From Mycobacteroides chelonae (GTDB taxonomy: Bacteria; Actinomycetota; Actinomycetes; Mycobacteriales; Mycobacteriaceae): a stretch of DNA of 64,000 nt. The DNA lies in NCBI RefSeq assembly GCF_016767715.1, contig NZ_CP050145.1, positions 3,596,001 through 3,660,000 on the forward strand, given 5' to 3'. Made by a program: the position numbers and the translations under genes. This document shows positions 17,702 through 26,977 of this stretch, piece after piece (the first letter of the stretch is position 1; every line of letters begins with the position of its first letter). The notes beneath the pieces are model-generated. The model was not told where the DNA came from, made no database searches, and saw only the letters and a list, made by a program, of their open reading frames with translations.

Positions 17702-18493
17702 ATGACGCCCACCGTCTCCTTGCGCGAAGATCGTCGGCTGGCACTCGAATTGGCCGATGCTGCCGATGAAATCACCACGTCGCGGTTCGGCGCGCTCGAT
17801 CTTCGGGTGGACACCAAGCCCGACCTGACGCCGGTAACCGACGCAGACACCTCGGTGGAGTCCGTCCTGCGCTCCCTGCTGCATCGAGCACGTCCAGCGG
17901 ACTCGGTGCTGGGCGAGGAATACGGCGGAGAGGCCGCCTTCAGCGGTCGGCAGTGGGTGGTCGATCCCATCGACGGCACCAAGAACTTCGCACGTGGCGT
18001 CCCCATCTGGGCCACGCTCATCGCATTGCTTGAAGACGGCGTCCCCGTCGTCGGAGTGATCAGTGCCCCGGCGCTGTCCCGCCGGTGGTGGGCGGCCGCC
18101 GGGCTCGGTGCCCACCGCCGGGTCGGCTCCGGCGAGGACGAGCTGATCCATGTTTCCGGGGTCGACCAGCTGGCGTCTGCCAGTCTGTCGTTCTCCAGCC
18201 TGTCGGGCTGGGCCGACCGCGGTACGCGCGATCGATTCATCGACTTCACCGACGCGGTGTGGCGGGTCCGGGGATACGGCGACTTCTTCTCGTACTGCCT
18301 GGTGGCCGAGGGAGCGGTCGACATCGCGGCCGAACCCGAGGTCTCGTTGTGGGACCTGGCCGCGCTGGACATCCTGGTCCGCGAGGCCGGCGGCACCTTC
18401 ACGAATCTGGCCGGTGAGCCCGGCCCACATGGCGGTAGTGCCGTCGCAAGCAACGCATTGCTGCACGAGGAAGTACTGCGCGCCCTGTCCTGA
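17702..18493 (+). CDS. hisN: Histidinol-phosphatase HisN (inositol monophosphatase superfamily)
   Basis: A 263-residue Mg-dependent phosphatase removing phosphate from L-histidinol phosphate in histidine synthesis. Metal-ligand motifs of the superfamily are present: GEEYG (Glu for metals), [10 protein letters not shown] (the DPxDGT motif) and [17 protein letters not shown] (the WD motif). The gene matches Rv3137, and as in M. tuberculosis it lies just before fadE24-fadE23, although the pflA homologue is missing here. Confidence 0.92.
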   Translation: MTPTVSLREDRRLALELADAADEITTSRFGALDLRVDTKPDLTPVTDADTSVESVLRSLLHRARPADSVLGEEYGGEAAFSGRQWVVDPIDGTKNFARGVPIWATLIALLEDGVPVVGVISAPALSRRWWAAAGLGAHRRVGSGEDELIHVSGVDQLASASLSFSSLSGWADRGTRDRFIDFTDAVWRVRGYGDFFSYCLVAEGAVDIAAEPEVSLWDLAALDILVREAGGTFTNLAGEPGPHGGSAVASNALLHEEVLRALS

Positions 18494-18580
18494 GGGCCCA
18501 GCTTCTCGCACTCCCAGCGCCGCGAGCGGTAGAGCCCGCGTGCCGCGGGGTCCATCGGTGTGACATGCACCTCGTTTTGT

Positions 18581-18646
18581 GCGGACCTTACCGCTTAGTA
18601 AGATACGGTTCTTACTTCGGAGTAAGGTAACGATCAGTTACTCCGG
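18581..18646 (+). promoter_or_regulatory. fadE24 upstream region with TTAC/GTAA repeats
   Basis: Within 66 bases there are repeated TTAC and GTAA words, including cttagtaag (18594-18602) and the inverted repeat CTTACT-tcgg-AGTAAG (18611-18626), with a third ttactccgg at 18638. Arrays of such half-sites suggest an operator for a TetR- or FadR-like regulator of the two acyl-CoA dehydrogenases. The regulator is not in the window. Confidence 0.5.
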
Positions 18647-18682
18647 CAGAACCCCACTTTGACCCCAGAAACGGCTGGTGAC

Positions 18683-20086
18683 ATGACCAACACGTTGACC
18701 CCGCGCGACGAGAAGAAGGCCGCCAAGAGCAAGAGCCTGGCGAAACACGAGACCGGCGTCGGCCTCCAGAAGCACAAGCGCGGCGCGATCGACATCCTCA
18801 TCGCGGTGCTGACCCCGATCGCGGGTTCGGAGCTGCTGGACAAGTACAACCTGCGCGGAGCCTTCAACAAGGGCATCTTCGAGACCACGAAGGGCTTGTT
18901 CACCACCCTCGGCGTTGCCAACCGCACCTTCAAGAAGGTGACCGGCAGCAAGGGCGCCCCCAAGCGCCTCGACAAGGCGAACGCCGACTACTTCGACCTC
19001 ACTCCCGAGGACGAGCAGAAGATGATCGCCGACACGGTGAAGGAATTCGCCGTCGAGGTCATCCGTCCGGCCGCCTACGAGTCGGACAAGAACAAGACCT
19101 ACCCCGCCGATCTGCTGAGCAAGGTCGCCGAGCTGGGCGTCACCGCCATCAACATCCCCGAGGATTTCGACGGCATCGCCTCGCAGCGCTCGACCGTCAC
19201 CAACTCCCTTGTCGCCGAAGCTCTCTCATACGGCGACCTGGGTCTGGCACTGCCGATCCTCGCGCCGTCGGGTGTGGCTTCCGCACTGACCAACTGGGGC
19301 AGCGCCGACCAGCAGGCCACTTACCTCAAGGAGTTCGCGGGCGAGAACGTGCCGCAGGCCTCTGTCGTCATCGCCGAGCCGCAGGCACTGTTCGATCCGT
19401 TCAGCCTGAAGACCACCGCCACCCGCACCCCCAGCGGTTTCCGCCTCAACGGCGTCAAGTCGCTGGTTCCCGCTGCCGCCCAGGCCGAGCTGTTCATCGT
19501 GGCCGCCAACTACAACGGCCGCCCGTCGCTGTTCATCGTCGAGTCCGGCACCGAGGGCATCACGGTCGAGGAAGACCCGAGCATGGGTATTCGCGGCGCG
19601 GCCCTGGGCCGGCTGAACCTGAACAACGTCGCGGTTCCCGCCGCCGGCCTGCTGGGCGAGGACGGAGCCGGAGAGTCCGACTACTCGGAGGCCGTCGCAC
19701 TGGCCCGTCTCGGCTGGGCATCCCTGGCGGTCGGCACCGGCCAGGCCGTGCTCGACTACGTGATCCCCTACGTCAAGCAGCGCGAGGCATTCGGCGAGCC
19801 CATCGCCCGGCGCCAGGCCGTTGCCTTCATGTGCGCCAACATCGCCATTGAGCTCGACGGCCTTCGTCTGGTGACGCTGCGCGGTGCCTCCCGTGCCGAG
19901 CAGGGCCTGCCGTTCATCCGCGAGGCCGCCCTGGCCCGCAAGCTGGCCACCGACAAGGGCATGCAGATCGGCCTCGACGGCGTGCAGCTACTCGGCGGCC
20001 ACGGCTTCACCAAGGAGCACCCGGTGGAGCGCTGGTACCGCAACCTGCGTGCCATCGGTGTCGCCGAAGGCGTCGTAGTCCTCTAA
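18683..20086 (+). CDS. fadE24: Acyl-CoA dehydrogenase FadE24
   Basis: A 467-residue acyl-CoA dehydrogenase, first of the pair fadE24-fadE23 (Rv3139-Rv3140 in M. tuberculosis). A Lys-rich N-terminal extension of about 90 residues precedes the three-domain core. Seen in the core are the N-terminal helical domain, the mid beta domain with VVIAEPQALFDPFSLKTTA, and the C-terminal helices with KQREAFGEPIARRQAVAFM and QLLGGHGFTKEHPVERWYRNL. The start is ATG 18683; a TTG at 18659 is open but less like the family. The pair probably acts as a heteromeric enzyme in lipid breakdown, as many mycobacterial FadE pairs do (inference). Confidence 0.88.
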   Translation: MTNTLTPRDEKKAAKSKSLAKHETGVGLQKHKRGAIDILIAVLTPIAGSELLDKYNLRGAFNKGIFETTKGLFTTLGVANRTFKKVTGSKGAPKRLDKANADYFDLTPEDEQKMIADTVKEFAVEVIRPAAYESDKNKTYPADLLSKVAELGVTAINIPEDFDGIASQRSTVTNSLVAEALSYGDLGLALPILAPSGVASALTNWGSADQQATYLKEFAGENVPQASVVIAEPQALFDPFSLKTTATRTPSGFRLNGVKSLVPAAAQAELFIVAANYNGRPSLFIVESGTEGITVEEDPSMGIRGAALGRLNLNNVAVPAAGLLGEDGAGESDYSEAVALARLGWASLAVGTGQAVLDYVIPYVKQREAFGEPIARRQAVAFMCANIAIELDGLRLVTLRGASRAEQGLPFIREAALARKLATDKGMQIGLDGVQLLGGHGFTKEHPVERWYRNLRAIGVAEGVVVL

Positions 20087-20118
20087 GCCCCGAACCTCTA
20101 CTAAACGAAAGTCTTTCC

Positions 20119-21330
20119 ATGGCAATCAATTTGGAACTCCCCAAGAAGTTGCAGGCGGTTCAGGAGAAGGGGCACCAGGGCGCTGCCGAGCTGGTACGGC
20201 CGATCTCCCGCAAGTACGACCTGGCCGAGCACACCTACCCCGTCGAGCTGGACACCCTGGAGACGCTGTTCGCCGGCGTCACCGCCGCGGGCACGTTCGC
20301 CTTCGCCGGTGCCGAGGCCTTCCGCGCCGAGGAGAACACCGAGAAGCAGAACGTCAACGGCGCCAACATGTCCGCGCTGCTGAATGCCCTCGAGATGAGC
20401 TGGGGCGACTGCGGTCTGCTGCTGACCATCCCCTTCCAGGGGCTGGGCAACGCCGCGGTGTCGAGCGTGACGACCAAGGAAGACGCCGACAAGTTCGGCA
20501 AGGTGTGGGCCGCCATGGCCATCACCGAGCCCGGCTTCGGTTCGGACTCCGCCGCGGTCACCACCACCGCCAAGCTCGATGGTGACGAGTACGTCATCAA
20601 CGGCGAGAAGATCTTCGTCACCGCCGGTTCGCGTGCCACCCACATCGTGGTGTGGGCCACCCTGGACAAGACCAAGGGCCGTCCGGCCATCAAGTCTTTC
20701 CTGGTTCCGCGTGAGCACCCGGGCGTGACGATCGAGCGTCTCGAGGAGAAGCTCGGTATCAAGGCGTCCGACACCGCGGTCATCCGCTTCGACAATGCAC
20801 GGATCCCCAAGGACTACATCCTGTCCGATCCGGAGATCAACACCGAAAAGGGTTTCGGCGGTGTGATGAGCACCTTCGACAACACCCGCCCGATCGTCGC
20901 GGCCATGGCCGTCGGAGTCTCGCGGGCCTCGCTCGAGGAACTGCGTAAGATTCTTGAAGACGCCGGCATCGAGATCTCCTACGACCGGCCTGCTCACGCT
21001 CAGCACGCGGCCGCGGCCGAGTTCCTGCGCATGGAAGCCGACTGGGAGTCGTCGTACCTGCTGACCCTGCGTAGCGCATGGCAGGCCGACAACAACATCC
21101 CCAACTCGATGGAAGCGTCGATGGCCAAGGCCAAGGCCGGTCGGGTCGGTAGCGATGTGACCCTCAAGGCTGTCGAAATGGCCGGCACCACTGGCTATTC
21201 CGAGCGCACCCTGTTGGAGAAGTGGGGCCGCGACTCGAAGATCCTGGACATCTTCGAGGGCACCCAGCAGATCCAGCAGCTGGTGGTGGCCCGCCGCCTG
21301 CTGGGGCTGAGCTCCGCAGAACTCAAGTGA
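20119..21330 (+). CDS. fadE23: Acyl-CoA dehydrogenase FadE23
   Basis: A 403-residue acyl-CoA dehydrogenase, 32 bases downstream of fadE24. Core motifs: AMAITEPGFGSDSAAVTTTA (flavin site), INGEKIFVTAGSRATHIVV, and near the C-terminus EMAGTTGYSERTLLEKWGRDSKILDIFEGTQQIQQLVVARRL, where the GTxQIQ block contacts FAD. It is complete, unlike the extended FadE at 13418. A G+C-rich hairpin follows the stop. Confidence 0.9.
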   Translation: MAINLELPKKLQAVQEKGHQGAAELVRPISRKYDLAEHTYPVELDTLETLFAGVTAAGTFAFAGAEAFRAEENTEKQNVNGANMSALLNALEMSWGDCGLLLTIPFQGLGNAAVSSVTTKEDADKFGKVWAAMAITEPGFGSDSAAVTTTAKLDGDEYVINGEKIFVTAGSRATHIVVWATLDKTKGRPAIKSFLVPREHPGVTIERLEEKLGIKASDTAVIRFDNARIPKDYILSDPEINTEKGFGGVMSTFDNTRPIVAAMAVGVSRASLEELRKILEDAGIEISYDRPAHAQHAAAAEFLRMEADWESSYLLTLRSAWQADNNIPNSMEASMAKAKAGRVGSDVTLKAVEMAGTTGYSERTLLEKWGRDSKILDIFEGTQQIQQLVVARRLLGLSSAELK

Positions 21331-21349
21331 TGCACTGATCAAGATCCAT

Positions 21350-21384
21350 TGCGGCCCTTTCGGGATTCACCCGGAGGGGCCGCA
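21350..21384. terminator. Bidirectional hairpin between fadE23 and the ABC permease
   Basis: tgcggccctttcggg (21350-21364) and cccggaggggccgca (21370-21384) pair over 15 bases with two wobble positions. The site is between convergent genes. The run gtggtttgtg follows on the plus strand, a weak T-tract. Confidence 0.6.
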
Positions 21385-21396
21385 GTGGTTTGTGCC

Positions 21397-22482
21397 TCAG
21401 GCGATCCGCACTCCGCGCGGCAACGTCTCGACCGGCACCCGTAAGCGGCGTATGGCAATCGCGAGGCCTCCCGCACCCAACGCGAGATTGACCACAAGAC
21501 CCAGATACCAGGTGTCACCCACGAAACGACTGCGTTGCTCCTGTTCTTCGACCCAGCTACGGGAACGCTCGGAACAACCGATGTCCCGGTTATCCTCGGA
21601 TCCTGACCGCAGCTGCGACACATCCCGTGCCAGCGACAGCAGGATCGTGTCATAGGGCTCGTGCACAACGACGTCACCGCGCGACTCCGGCTTAGCAGTC
21701 AACGCCGGATCGCTCTGCGATACCGCATCGGCGGCCATTACGAAAGGGTTGGCCGCCACCAGCCACCAGGTTCGCTCGGTATGGGTGACCGTGACCGTCT
21801 GAGGCTCTTCCCTACAGCTGGTGGGCACCGAGCTGTAGTAGTCCCATCGCGGCCGCAGCACAACGGACGTCTCCCGGACAAACGGAGTGAGTAGGCCCAT
21901 GATCGCCGGCAGGCCAAGGATCAGGAAGAAGACTGTCAGTTGGGTGAGCACTGCGGAGCTCACCGGGCGCGCCGACAGCGCCGAGAACCCGAGTCCGATA
22001 CCGCAGTAACACAGGAATAACAACGCGGCGACGGCGATGCCCAACAACGAGGTAACGATCGAATAGGGCGCCACCAATACCGCCCAGATCAGGTAGGGCG
22101 CCGATACCGCGAGGAGCGCAAGCGAGGCAGTCCAGCCTCCGAGCAGCTTGCCGACTGCCAGTTGCACCGCGGTAATCGGAGTCGCCTGTACCACCGCCAA
22201 ATTCGCGTCCTTGCGATCGCCGTTGATCGATGTCGCCGTCATGCTTGGTGCGACCACCAACCCGAGGAGCAGGACGAACCCGCCGACTATCGCATAGAAC
22301 TCCCGGTCCCAGCCCGAGGCCGAACCATCACCGGTTGCCGTTGCGGCATAGCGCGAACCGAATACCAGCAGGGTGATGACCAGGAAGGCGGCCCCCAGGG
22401 TCATCCACCAACGTGTAGTCCGGACACGTTGACGCAGTTCCAATCCGGCAATGGTCCCGATGGGCTGCCACCACGCGATCAT
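21397..22482 (-). CDS. ABC transporter permease
   Basis: A 361-residue membrane subunit of an ABC-2-like exporter. Helices lie at about 27-45, 68-86, 107-160 (three close together), 170-190 and 325-345, with an external loop of about 130 residues before the last helix. It overlaps its ATPase gene by four bases (ATGA) and therefore forms a unit with it. The cargo is unknown. Confidence 0.82.
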   Translation of the reverse strand: MIAWWQPIGTIAGLELRQRVRTTRWWMTLGAAFLVITLLVFGSRYAATATGDGSASGWDREFYAIVGGFVLLLGLVVAPSMTATSINGDRKDANLAVVQATPITAVQLAVGKLLGGWTASLALLAVSAPYLIWAVLVAPYSIVTSLLGIAVAALLFLCYCGIGLGFSALSARPVSSAVLTQLTVFFLILGLPAIMGLLTPFVRETSVVLRPRWDYYSSVPTSCREEPQTVTVTHTERTWWLVAANPFVMAADAVSQSDPALTAKPESRGDVVVHEPYDTILLSLARDVSQLRSGSEDNRDIGCSERSRSWVEEQEQRSRFVGDTWYLGLVVNLALGAGGLAIAIRRLRVPVETLPRGVRIA

Positions 22483-23318
22483 GTACGTTCCGCTTCCAGT
22501 GCGAAATACGCATCTTCCAAGGCGCTCGTCGCTCGCGCGAACTCAAGCACCCGGGTCCCTGAACCGACGGTGTGCGCAAGGTATTGAGCTGCCTCATCAT
22601 CGTCTGCGAAGGTCAGTTGAGTCGACGCGCCAACGGGCTGACCCAAGAGGCGGATCCGCCACGTGCTCCCCAATGCGGCCGGCGGCGGCGTGGTGCAGCC
22701 CGCCCTCATCATCACGACGTGATCGACCAGCTCCCCCAGCTCGCTCAGGATGTGTGAGGAAACCAGTACCGCGCAACCTCCATCCGCCAGAGCTCTCAGC
22801 GAATCACGCAGTTCGACACGGGATCTGGGATCCATACCGGAGGCGGGCTCATCGAGTAGCAGCACACGGGGTTCATGAACCAAAGCGCGTGCGAAACCCA
22901 GTCGTTGCTTCTGGCCCCGCGAGAGCTCCTGCGCCGGACGCCCGGCAAAATCGGTCAGATGCACTTCGGCAAGCAGAGCCGCCGCACGTTGCCGCGCCTG
23001 CGCTATCGACCGGCCGTGCAACCGCGCAAAAGCGATCAAGATCTCCTGGGCGGTCAATGATTCCCACGTTCCGAACACATCGGGCATCCAGCCCACACGT
23101 TCGCGGAGCCGAACGGGATCTACCACCTCGCCGTCTATTCGGATGCTGCCGTCGGAGGGCTGCAGCAGACCAGCCAGCATCAGTAACAAGGTGGTCTTTC
23201 CAGCGCCATTCGGCCCGACCAGCCCGGTGATTTGGCCAGGCACGAGTGTGATGTCGGCCTCAACAACCGCAACCTGACGCTTGAAAGTCCGCGCCAGCCC
23301 CTCCGCAACCAGAGTCAT
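22479..23318 (-). CDS. ABC transporter ATP-binding protein
   Basis: A 279-residue ABC ATPase, start ATG 23318. Walker A GPNGAGKT at 35-42, a signature of the variant form ELSRGQKQRLGFARAL, Walker B VLLLDEPASGMD and switch His in VSSHILSELGEL. The family resembles exporters such as the CcmA/NatA type. The C-terminal domain (about 205-279) is beta-rich and regulatory. It pairs with the permease immediately downstream. Confidence 0.88.
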   Translation of the reverse strand: MTLVAEGLARTFKRQVAVVEADITLVPGQITGLVGPNGAGKTTLLLMLAGLLQPSDGSIRIDGEVVDPVRLRERVGWMPDVFGTWESLTAQEILIAFARLHGRSIAQARQRAAALLAEVHLTDFAGRPAQELSRGQKQRLGFARALVHEPRVLLLDEPASGMDPRSRVELRDSLRALADGGCAVLVSSHILSELGELVDHVVMMRAGCTTPPPAALGSTWRIRLLGQPVGASTQLTFADDDEAAQYLAHTVGSGTRVLEFARATSALEDAYFALEAERT

Positions 23319-23435
23319 GCTCGCCGATGTTAGCTGACCGTCGGGCACCGCTCAGGTATCTGGAATGCCTCACTTCGGATAGGCTGCGCTGATCAATTAG
23401 AGACAAGTAGCTTTGCTTCACCTCTGGAGGACTTC

Positions 23436-23939
23436 ATGGCGTGGGTTCGATCTGGTCTGCTCGCGGTCGCCGTCAGCACCCTCATTCCGTTCGGCGCGGG
23501 CCTCCCGGTGGCCAGCGCGGACGAATCGACCTGCGCCGCGATCAACCAGATGTCCAAGGCCGTCGATGACCCGGCCAACAACGGCCCGATCGTCACCGAG
23601 GCCCTGATGTACCTGCGCGGCGACAACCCCGCCTACTCCGGCCTGGACCGTCAGGTCGATGCCATTGGGCAGGCCCGCGACATGTGGGGACGAGTCAACG
23701 ACGGCGTACGCGCCAACCTGGACGGCATCACCGAACCCGGGCCCCGCCAGCAGCTCACCGCCTACGCCGACGGCCTGAGCGGCGCCTACGACCTCTCCGG
23801 AACGTGGCTGGTGGCCGCCCCCGAGGTGCGCTCCTCCCCCGAGATCATCGATCGTGGCGCTGCGGTGGGGGGCCTACTGTTCGACGGCGTCAACAACTTC
23901 CACGTGCTGTCCAACATCTGCAACGGGGGCGCGCACTAG
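23436..23939 (+). CDS. Exported protein of unknown function
   Basis: 167 residues with a Sec signal peptide (residues about 1-32, ending VASADES) and two cysteines in the mature form (TCAAINQM and SNICNGG), likely a disulfide between the ends. The mature part is mostly helical. The ribosome binding site is ggagg at about 23426. The TIGR03668-type gene starts two bases after its stop, so the two may be coupled. Function unknown. Confidence 0.72.
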   Translation: MAWVRSGLLAVAVSTLIPFGAGLPVASADESTCAAINQMSKAVDDPANNGPIVTEALMYLRGDNPAYSGLDRQVDAIGQARDMWGRVNDGVRANLDGITEPGPRQQLTAYADGLSGAYDLSGTWLVAAPEVRSSPEIIDRGAAVGGLLFDGVNNFHVLSNICNGGAH

Positions 23940-23941
23940 GC

Positions 23942-24364
23942 GTGCGACTCGACCCGGCCGACGCACGGAGCCGTTTCCGAACGGCGACGGTGGCGAGGCT
24001 GGCGACGGTGCACGCATCGACTGTGCCGCACTTGGTTCCGGTGACCTTCGTGGTCGCCGATGATGTCATCTGCTGGGCGGTTGATCACAAGCCGAAGTCA
24101 CGCAACGATTTACAGCGACTGCGCAACGTCGCCGCGAATCCCGCCGTCAGCTTCCTAGTGGACCACTACGACGAGGATTGGTCAGCGTTGTGGTGGGCGC
24201 GCGCCGATGGCATAGCCCGGACACTCGACAAGCCCGATCCGGCCTGGATCAGCCTGCTTGCCAACAAATATCGGCAGTATCGAGAAACTCCGCCAGCCGG
24301 CCCTATGGTGCTGACCGATGTTTCCCGATGGAGCGGGTGGACCGCCTCCCCCCTTCAGGCGTGA
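23942..24364 (+). CDS. F420/FMN-type flavin-binding (PPOX class) protein, Rv0121-like
   Basis: 140 residues from GTG 23942, two bases past the previous stop. It is a split-barrel flavoprotein of the pyridoxamine-oxidase-like superfamily (TIGR03668 group): RFRTATVARLATVHASTVPHLVPVTFVV, then KSRNDLQRLRNVAANPAVSFLVDHYDEDWSALWWARADG, then LANKYRQYRE. Related proteins bind F420 and reduce quinones or similar compounds, or simply hold the cofactor. Frame extension upstream belongs to the antisense of the neighbouring gene and is not coding. Confidence 0.85.
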   Translation: MRLDPADARSRFRTATVARLATVHASTVPHLVPVTFVVADDVICWAVDHKPKSRNDLQRLRNVAANPAVSFLVDHYDEDWSALWWARADGIARTLDKPDPAWISLLANKYRQYRETPPAGPMVLTDVSRWSGWTASPLQA

Positions 24365-26407
24365 CTACTCCGGCCTGATCCCATCGCGCGCGCAGTCCGC
24401 GAGCAACAGTCGCTTGATGACCTTGCCGGTGGACGTACGCGGCAGCGCGTTGACGAAGTACACGTCGCGGGGCACATGGAACTTACTGAGCCGATTCTTG
24501 ATGAAGGCGCGCACCATGTCTCCGTCGAGACCGGCGTCCTTGTGCAGCACGACGAACGCCGACAGCCGCTGACCGAAGCTGTCATCGGAGGTCCCGACGA
24601 CGGCAACATCGGCAACCTGCGGCAAGAAGGCCAACGCGTCTTCCACCGGCCGGGGAAACACGTTTTCACCGCCGGAGATGATCATTTCGTCGTCGCGCCC
24701 ATCGATGTACAGACGACCATCGGCATCCAGGTGACCCAGATCGCCGGTGTCCAGCAGACCGTTGACCGAGGCCGGAGACGGATCGGCGACGTACCCATCG
24801 AACAACATCTCATTGCCGACGAAGATTCGCCCCGTCACGCCGCGCGGCACCGGGCGCCGGTCGGCATCGAGAATCGCGATGGTGGTGCCCAACGGCGGCC
24901 GCCCCACGGTGGTGGGAGCGATCGCAAGATCCGCGGGGTCGGCAATGGTGGCCCAAGACACTTCGGTGGAGCCATAGAAGTTGTAGAGCACTTCACCGAA
25001 CGCCTCGGTAAACCGTTGCACCAGTGAGGCATTCAGAGGCGACCCGCTGCATGCAACCAGTCGCAGGCTCGAGGTGTCGTACTTCTGGCGGACCGTGGCG
25101 GGCAGATCGACGATGCGCTGCAACATCACGGGGACGGCAATCAGCGTGGTCACCTTGCGGGTGGCGATGGCCCGCAGGCATTCTTCCGGATCGAACTTCT
25201 CTTGCAGGATCACCGTCGCGCGCAGCGGGGTGCTGATCTGCAGGCAGCCCAGTCCCCAGGCATGGAAGACAGGCGCCGAGATGAGCATGGTCTCGTTCAT
25301 CTTCATCGGCATCCGCGAAAGCATCGCGGCAATGACGGCGAACCCACGCGGCGTCGGCCGCAACGCTCCCTTGGGGGTTCCTGACGTTCCGGAGGTTTGC
25401 ACCACCTGGTGGCCGGGACGGGTGGGCGGCAACACTCCCGGCTTGTCGGCGACAACGAAGTCATCGAGCCCGCGGCGGCCATTGATGGCACTGCGCCGAC
25501 CGGTGCTGACGAGCTCGACCTCCCAGGGCACGTACCTGACGAGTTCATCCAGATTGTCGTCGACGAACACCTTGGTGAGATTGTTCCGCGCCACAGCAAT
25601 CTGGATCTGGGTTGCTGCCAATGCGTTGTTGAGAAGCATCACGTCCACACCGAGCATGCCGAAGGCAATGAGGCACTCGACCATGGCAATGTTGTTGCGA
25701 GCCAGCAGGCCAATCTTGGATGTTTCATTGACGCCGTCGCGCATCAGACCGGTAGCCATCGCCTCGGCGCGCCGGTCGAGTTGCTCGAAGGTCAGCTGTC
25801 CGGCGTCATCGGCAATCGCGAGCTGCTTGGGGGCGCGGGCCGCCGCGGCCGCGTATCCACCCTGAAGAGTAAATCCCCACCGCGCCAGTGAGCCCAACTG
25901 GCGAAGTCCGCGGTCGGGGCGCGGGATACGCACCACGCCGACCCCCACCATCAGCCGGGCGATGCTGAGTTGAATATTTCCGCCATCACCCATGTTGGAC
26001 ACGGTGGAAGTCGACGCGCCGGACAGATAGTCGTCGATTTTGTCCAGCCCATCCATCAACCACTGGTTTACCGCCACGCTCGGCTTCTTGATACCGGGCG
26101 GTAAGACGGAGGCCGCCCGCAACACCGTGATGCGTACCCGGGTCTGCGCCGAACGTTCCTCGAACAACCGGACGGAGATCAGACCGTCGTTATCGACGCC
26201 CTCGATGGCGAGGCTTTCCTTGGTGTTGCTGAGAATCAGCCGAACGCGGGCCGTGGTCTTGGCCGACAGCACCAGGTATTCGGGATCGGGTCCCGTCTCG
26301 GTGTTCTCGATCAAGGTCTCGCAGGAACCGACCCCGGTAAAGAACATCGGGTACATGTCGGGTGAGCTGATCAGTTCCCACACCAGCCCGCGCGGGTGAC
26401 TGAGCAA
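24365..26407 (-). CDS. SRPBCC-acyl-CoA synthetase (FadD-like) fusion protein
   Basis: A 680-residue two-domain protein. About 1-140 is an SRPBCC/START-like domain (LVWELISSPDMYPMFFTG to WLMDGLDKIDDYLSG), and from about 180 to the end is an ANL-family adenylating enzyme. ANL landmarks: TSGTSGTPKGALRP (P-loop, about 345), YGSTEVSWA, GLLDTGDLGHLDADGRLYIDGRDDEMI and the C-terminal catalytic lysine in RTSTGKVIKR. It should activate a carboxylate as acyl-AMP and transfer it to CoA; the lipid-binding N-domain may present the substrate. The start is TTG at 26407 and no ATG is in range, so the true start is uncertain. Confidence 0.85.
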   Translation of the reverse strand: MLSHPRGLVWELISSPDMYPMFFTGVGSCETLIENTETGPDPEYLVLSAKTTARVRLILSNTKESLAIEGVDNDGLISVRLFEERSAQTRVRITVLRAASVLPPGIKKPSVAVNQWLMDGLDKIDDYLSGASTSTVSNMGDGGNIQLSIARLMVGVGVVRIPRPDRGLRQLGSLARWGFTLQGGYAAAAARAPKQLAIADDAGQLTFEQLDRRAEAMATGLMRDGVNETSKIGLLARNNIAMVECLIAFGMLGVDVMLLNNALAATQIQIAVARNNLTKVFVDDNLDELVRYVPWEVELVSTGRRSAINGRRGLDDFVVADKPGVLPPTRPGHQVVQTSGTSGTPKGALRPTPRGFAVIAAMLSRMPMKMNETMLISAPVFHAWGLGCLQISTPLRATVILQEKFDPEECLRAIATRKVTTLIAVPVMLQRIVDLPATVRQKYDTSSLRLVACSGSPLNASLVQRFTEAFGEVLYNFYGSTEVSWATIADPADLAIAPTTVGRPPLGTTIAILDADRRPVPRGVTGRIFVGNEMLFDGYVADPSPASVNGLLDTGDLGHLDADGRLYIDGRDDEMIISGGENVFPRPVEDALAFLPQVADVAVVGTSDDSFGQRLSAFVVLHKDAGLDGDMVRAFIKNRLSKFHVPRDVYFVNALPRTSTGKVIKRLLLADCARDGIRPE

Positions 26408-26431
26408 CTTGTCGCAACTAATTACATCAGC

Positions 26432-26447
26432 GACTATAATAGTAGTC
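26432..26447. promoter_or_regulatory. AT-rich palindrome upstream of the fusion gene
   Basis: gacta-taatag-tagtc sits 25 bases before the fusion gene start. On the minus strand it includes TATAGT, which would serve as a -10. The rest of the 26408-26628 gap shows no gene. Confidence 0.35.
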
Positions 26448-26628
26448 CTACCTGGGGTTTTCGGTCATGCACCGCGCGAGCGTACCCGATGACGCGGATC
26501 ACTGCCCAGGAACGGATGTGGTTCCTATCACTGCCGTGACCAGATTGCCCAGCGCAGCGCGGGGCGATTGCCCGCAACCCCAGCCGGACATATCCGCGGC
26601 CAGGCAAACACTGTGTGGAAGGCCCTAC

Positions 26629-26907
26629 CTAGATGTGGGGAGCCTCGCGGATCTTGCTGCTGTCGTTCCCCAGCGTCTTGCAGTACATCGTGACCGAGGT
26701 ACGTGTCGCGGAGATCTCCAGATTCGAGGCATCACGCCCACGCTGATCCTTGAGCATCTTGCTCACCGCGTCGTTCTGCTTCTGCTCCTCGGCAGCGATG
26801 AAGTCCTTGCATGGGGTATCCCCACCCTGATTGATGACACCCGAGCATCCCGAGAGCAGTGCGACTGCCACGAAACCGGTTCCAGCCAAGACCTTCACAG
26901 CGCTCAT
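26629..26907 (-). CDS. Small lipoprotein, HdeA-like
   Basis: 92 residues from ATG 26907. A lipobox LLSGC at about 16-20 ends the signal sequence, so the mature protein is acylated at the cysteine and anchored to the cell membrane. The mature part has CKDF and TMYCKTLG cysteines that can pair, in a helical protein reminiscent of small mycobacterial HdeA-like acid-stress proteins. Upstream open frame would run over the divergent Clp-domain gene and is not used. Function inferred only from resemblance. Confidence 0.72.
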   Translation of the reverse strand: MSAVKVLAGTGFVAVALLSGCSGVINQGGDTPCKDFIAAEEQKQNDAVSKMLKDQRGRDASNLEISATRTSVTMYCKTLGNDSSKIREAPHI

Positions 26908-26977
26908 GCCGTGACAGTAACTCATCACCGAACCCTGCTCCGGCAAGATGTACCTTGAGCCGGAGATAGGGAGGGTC

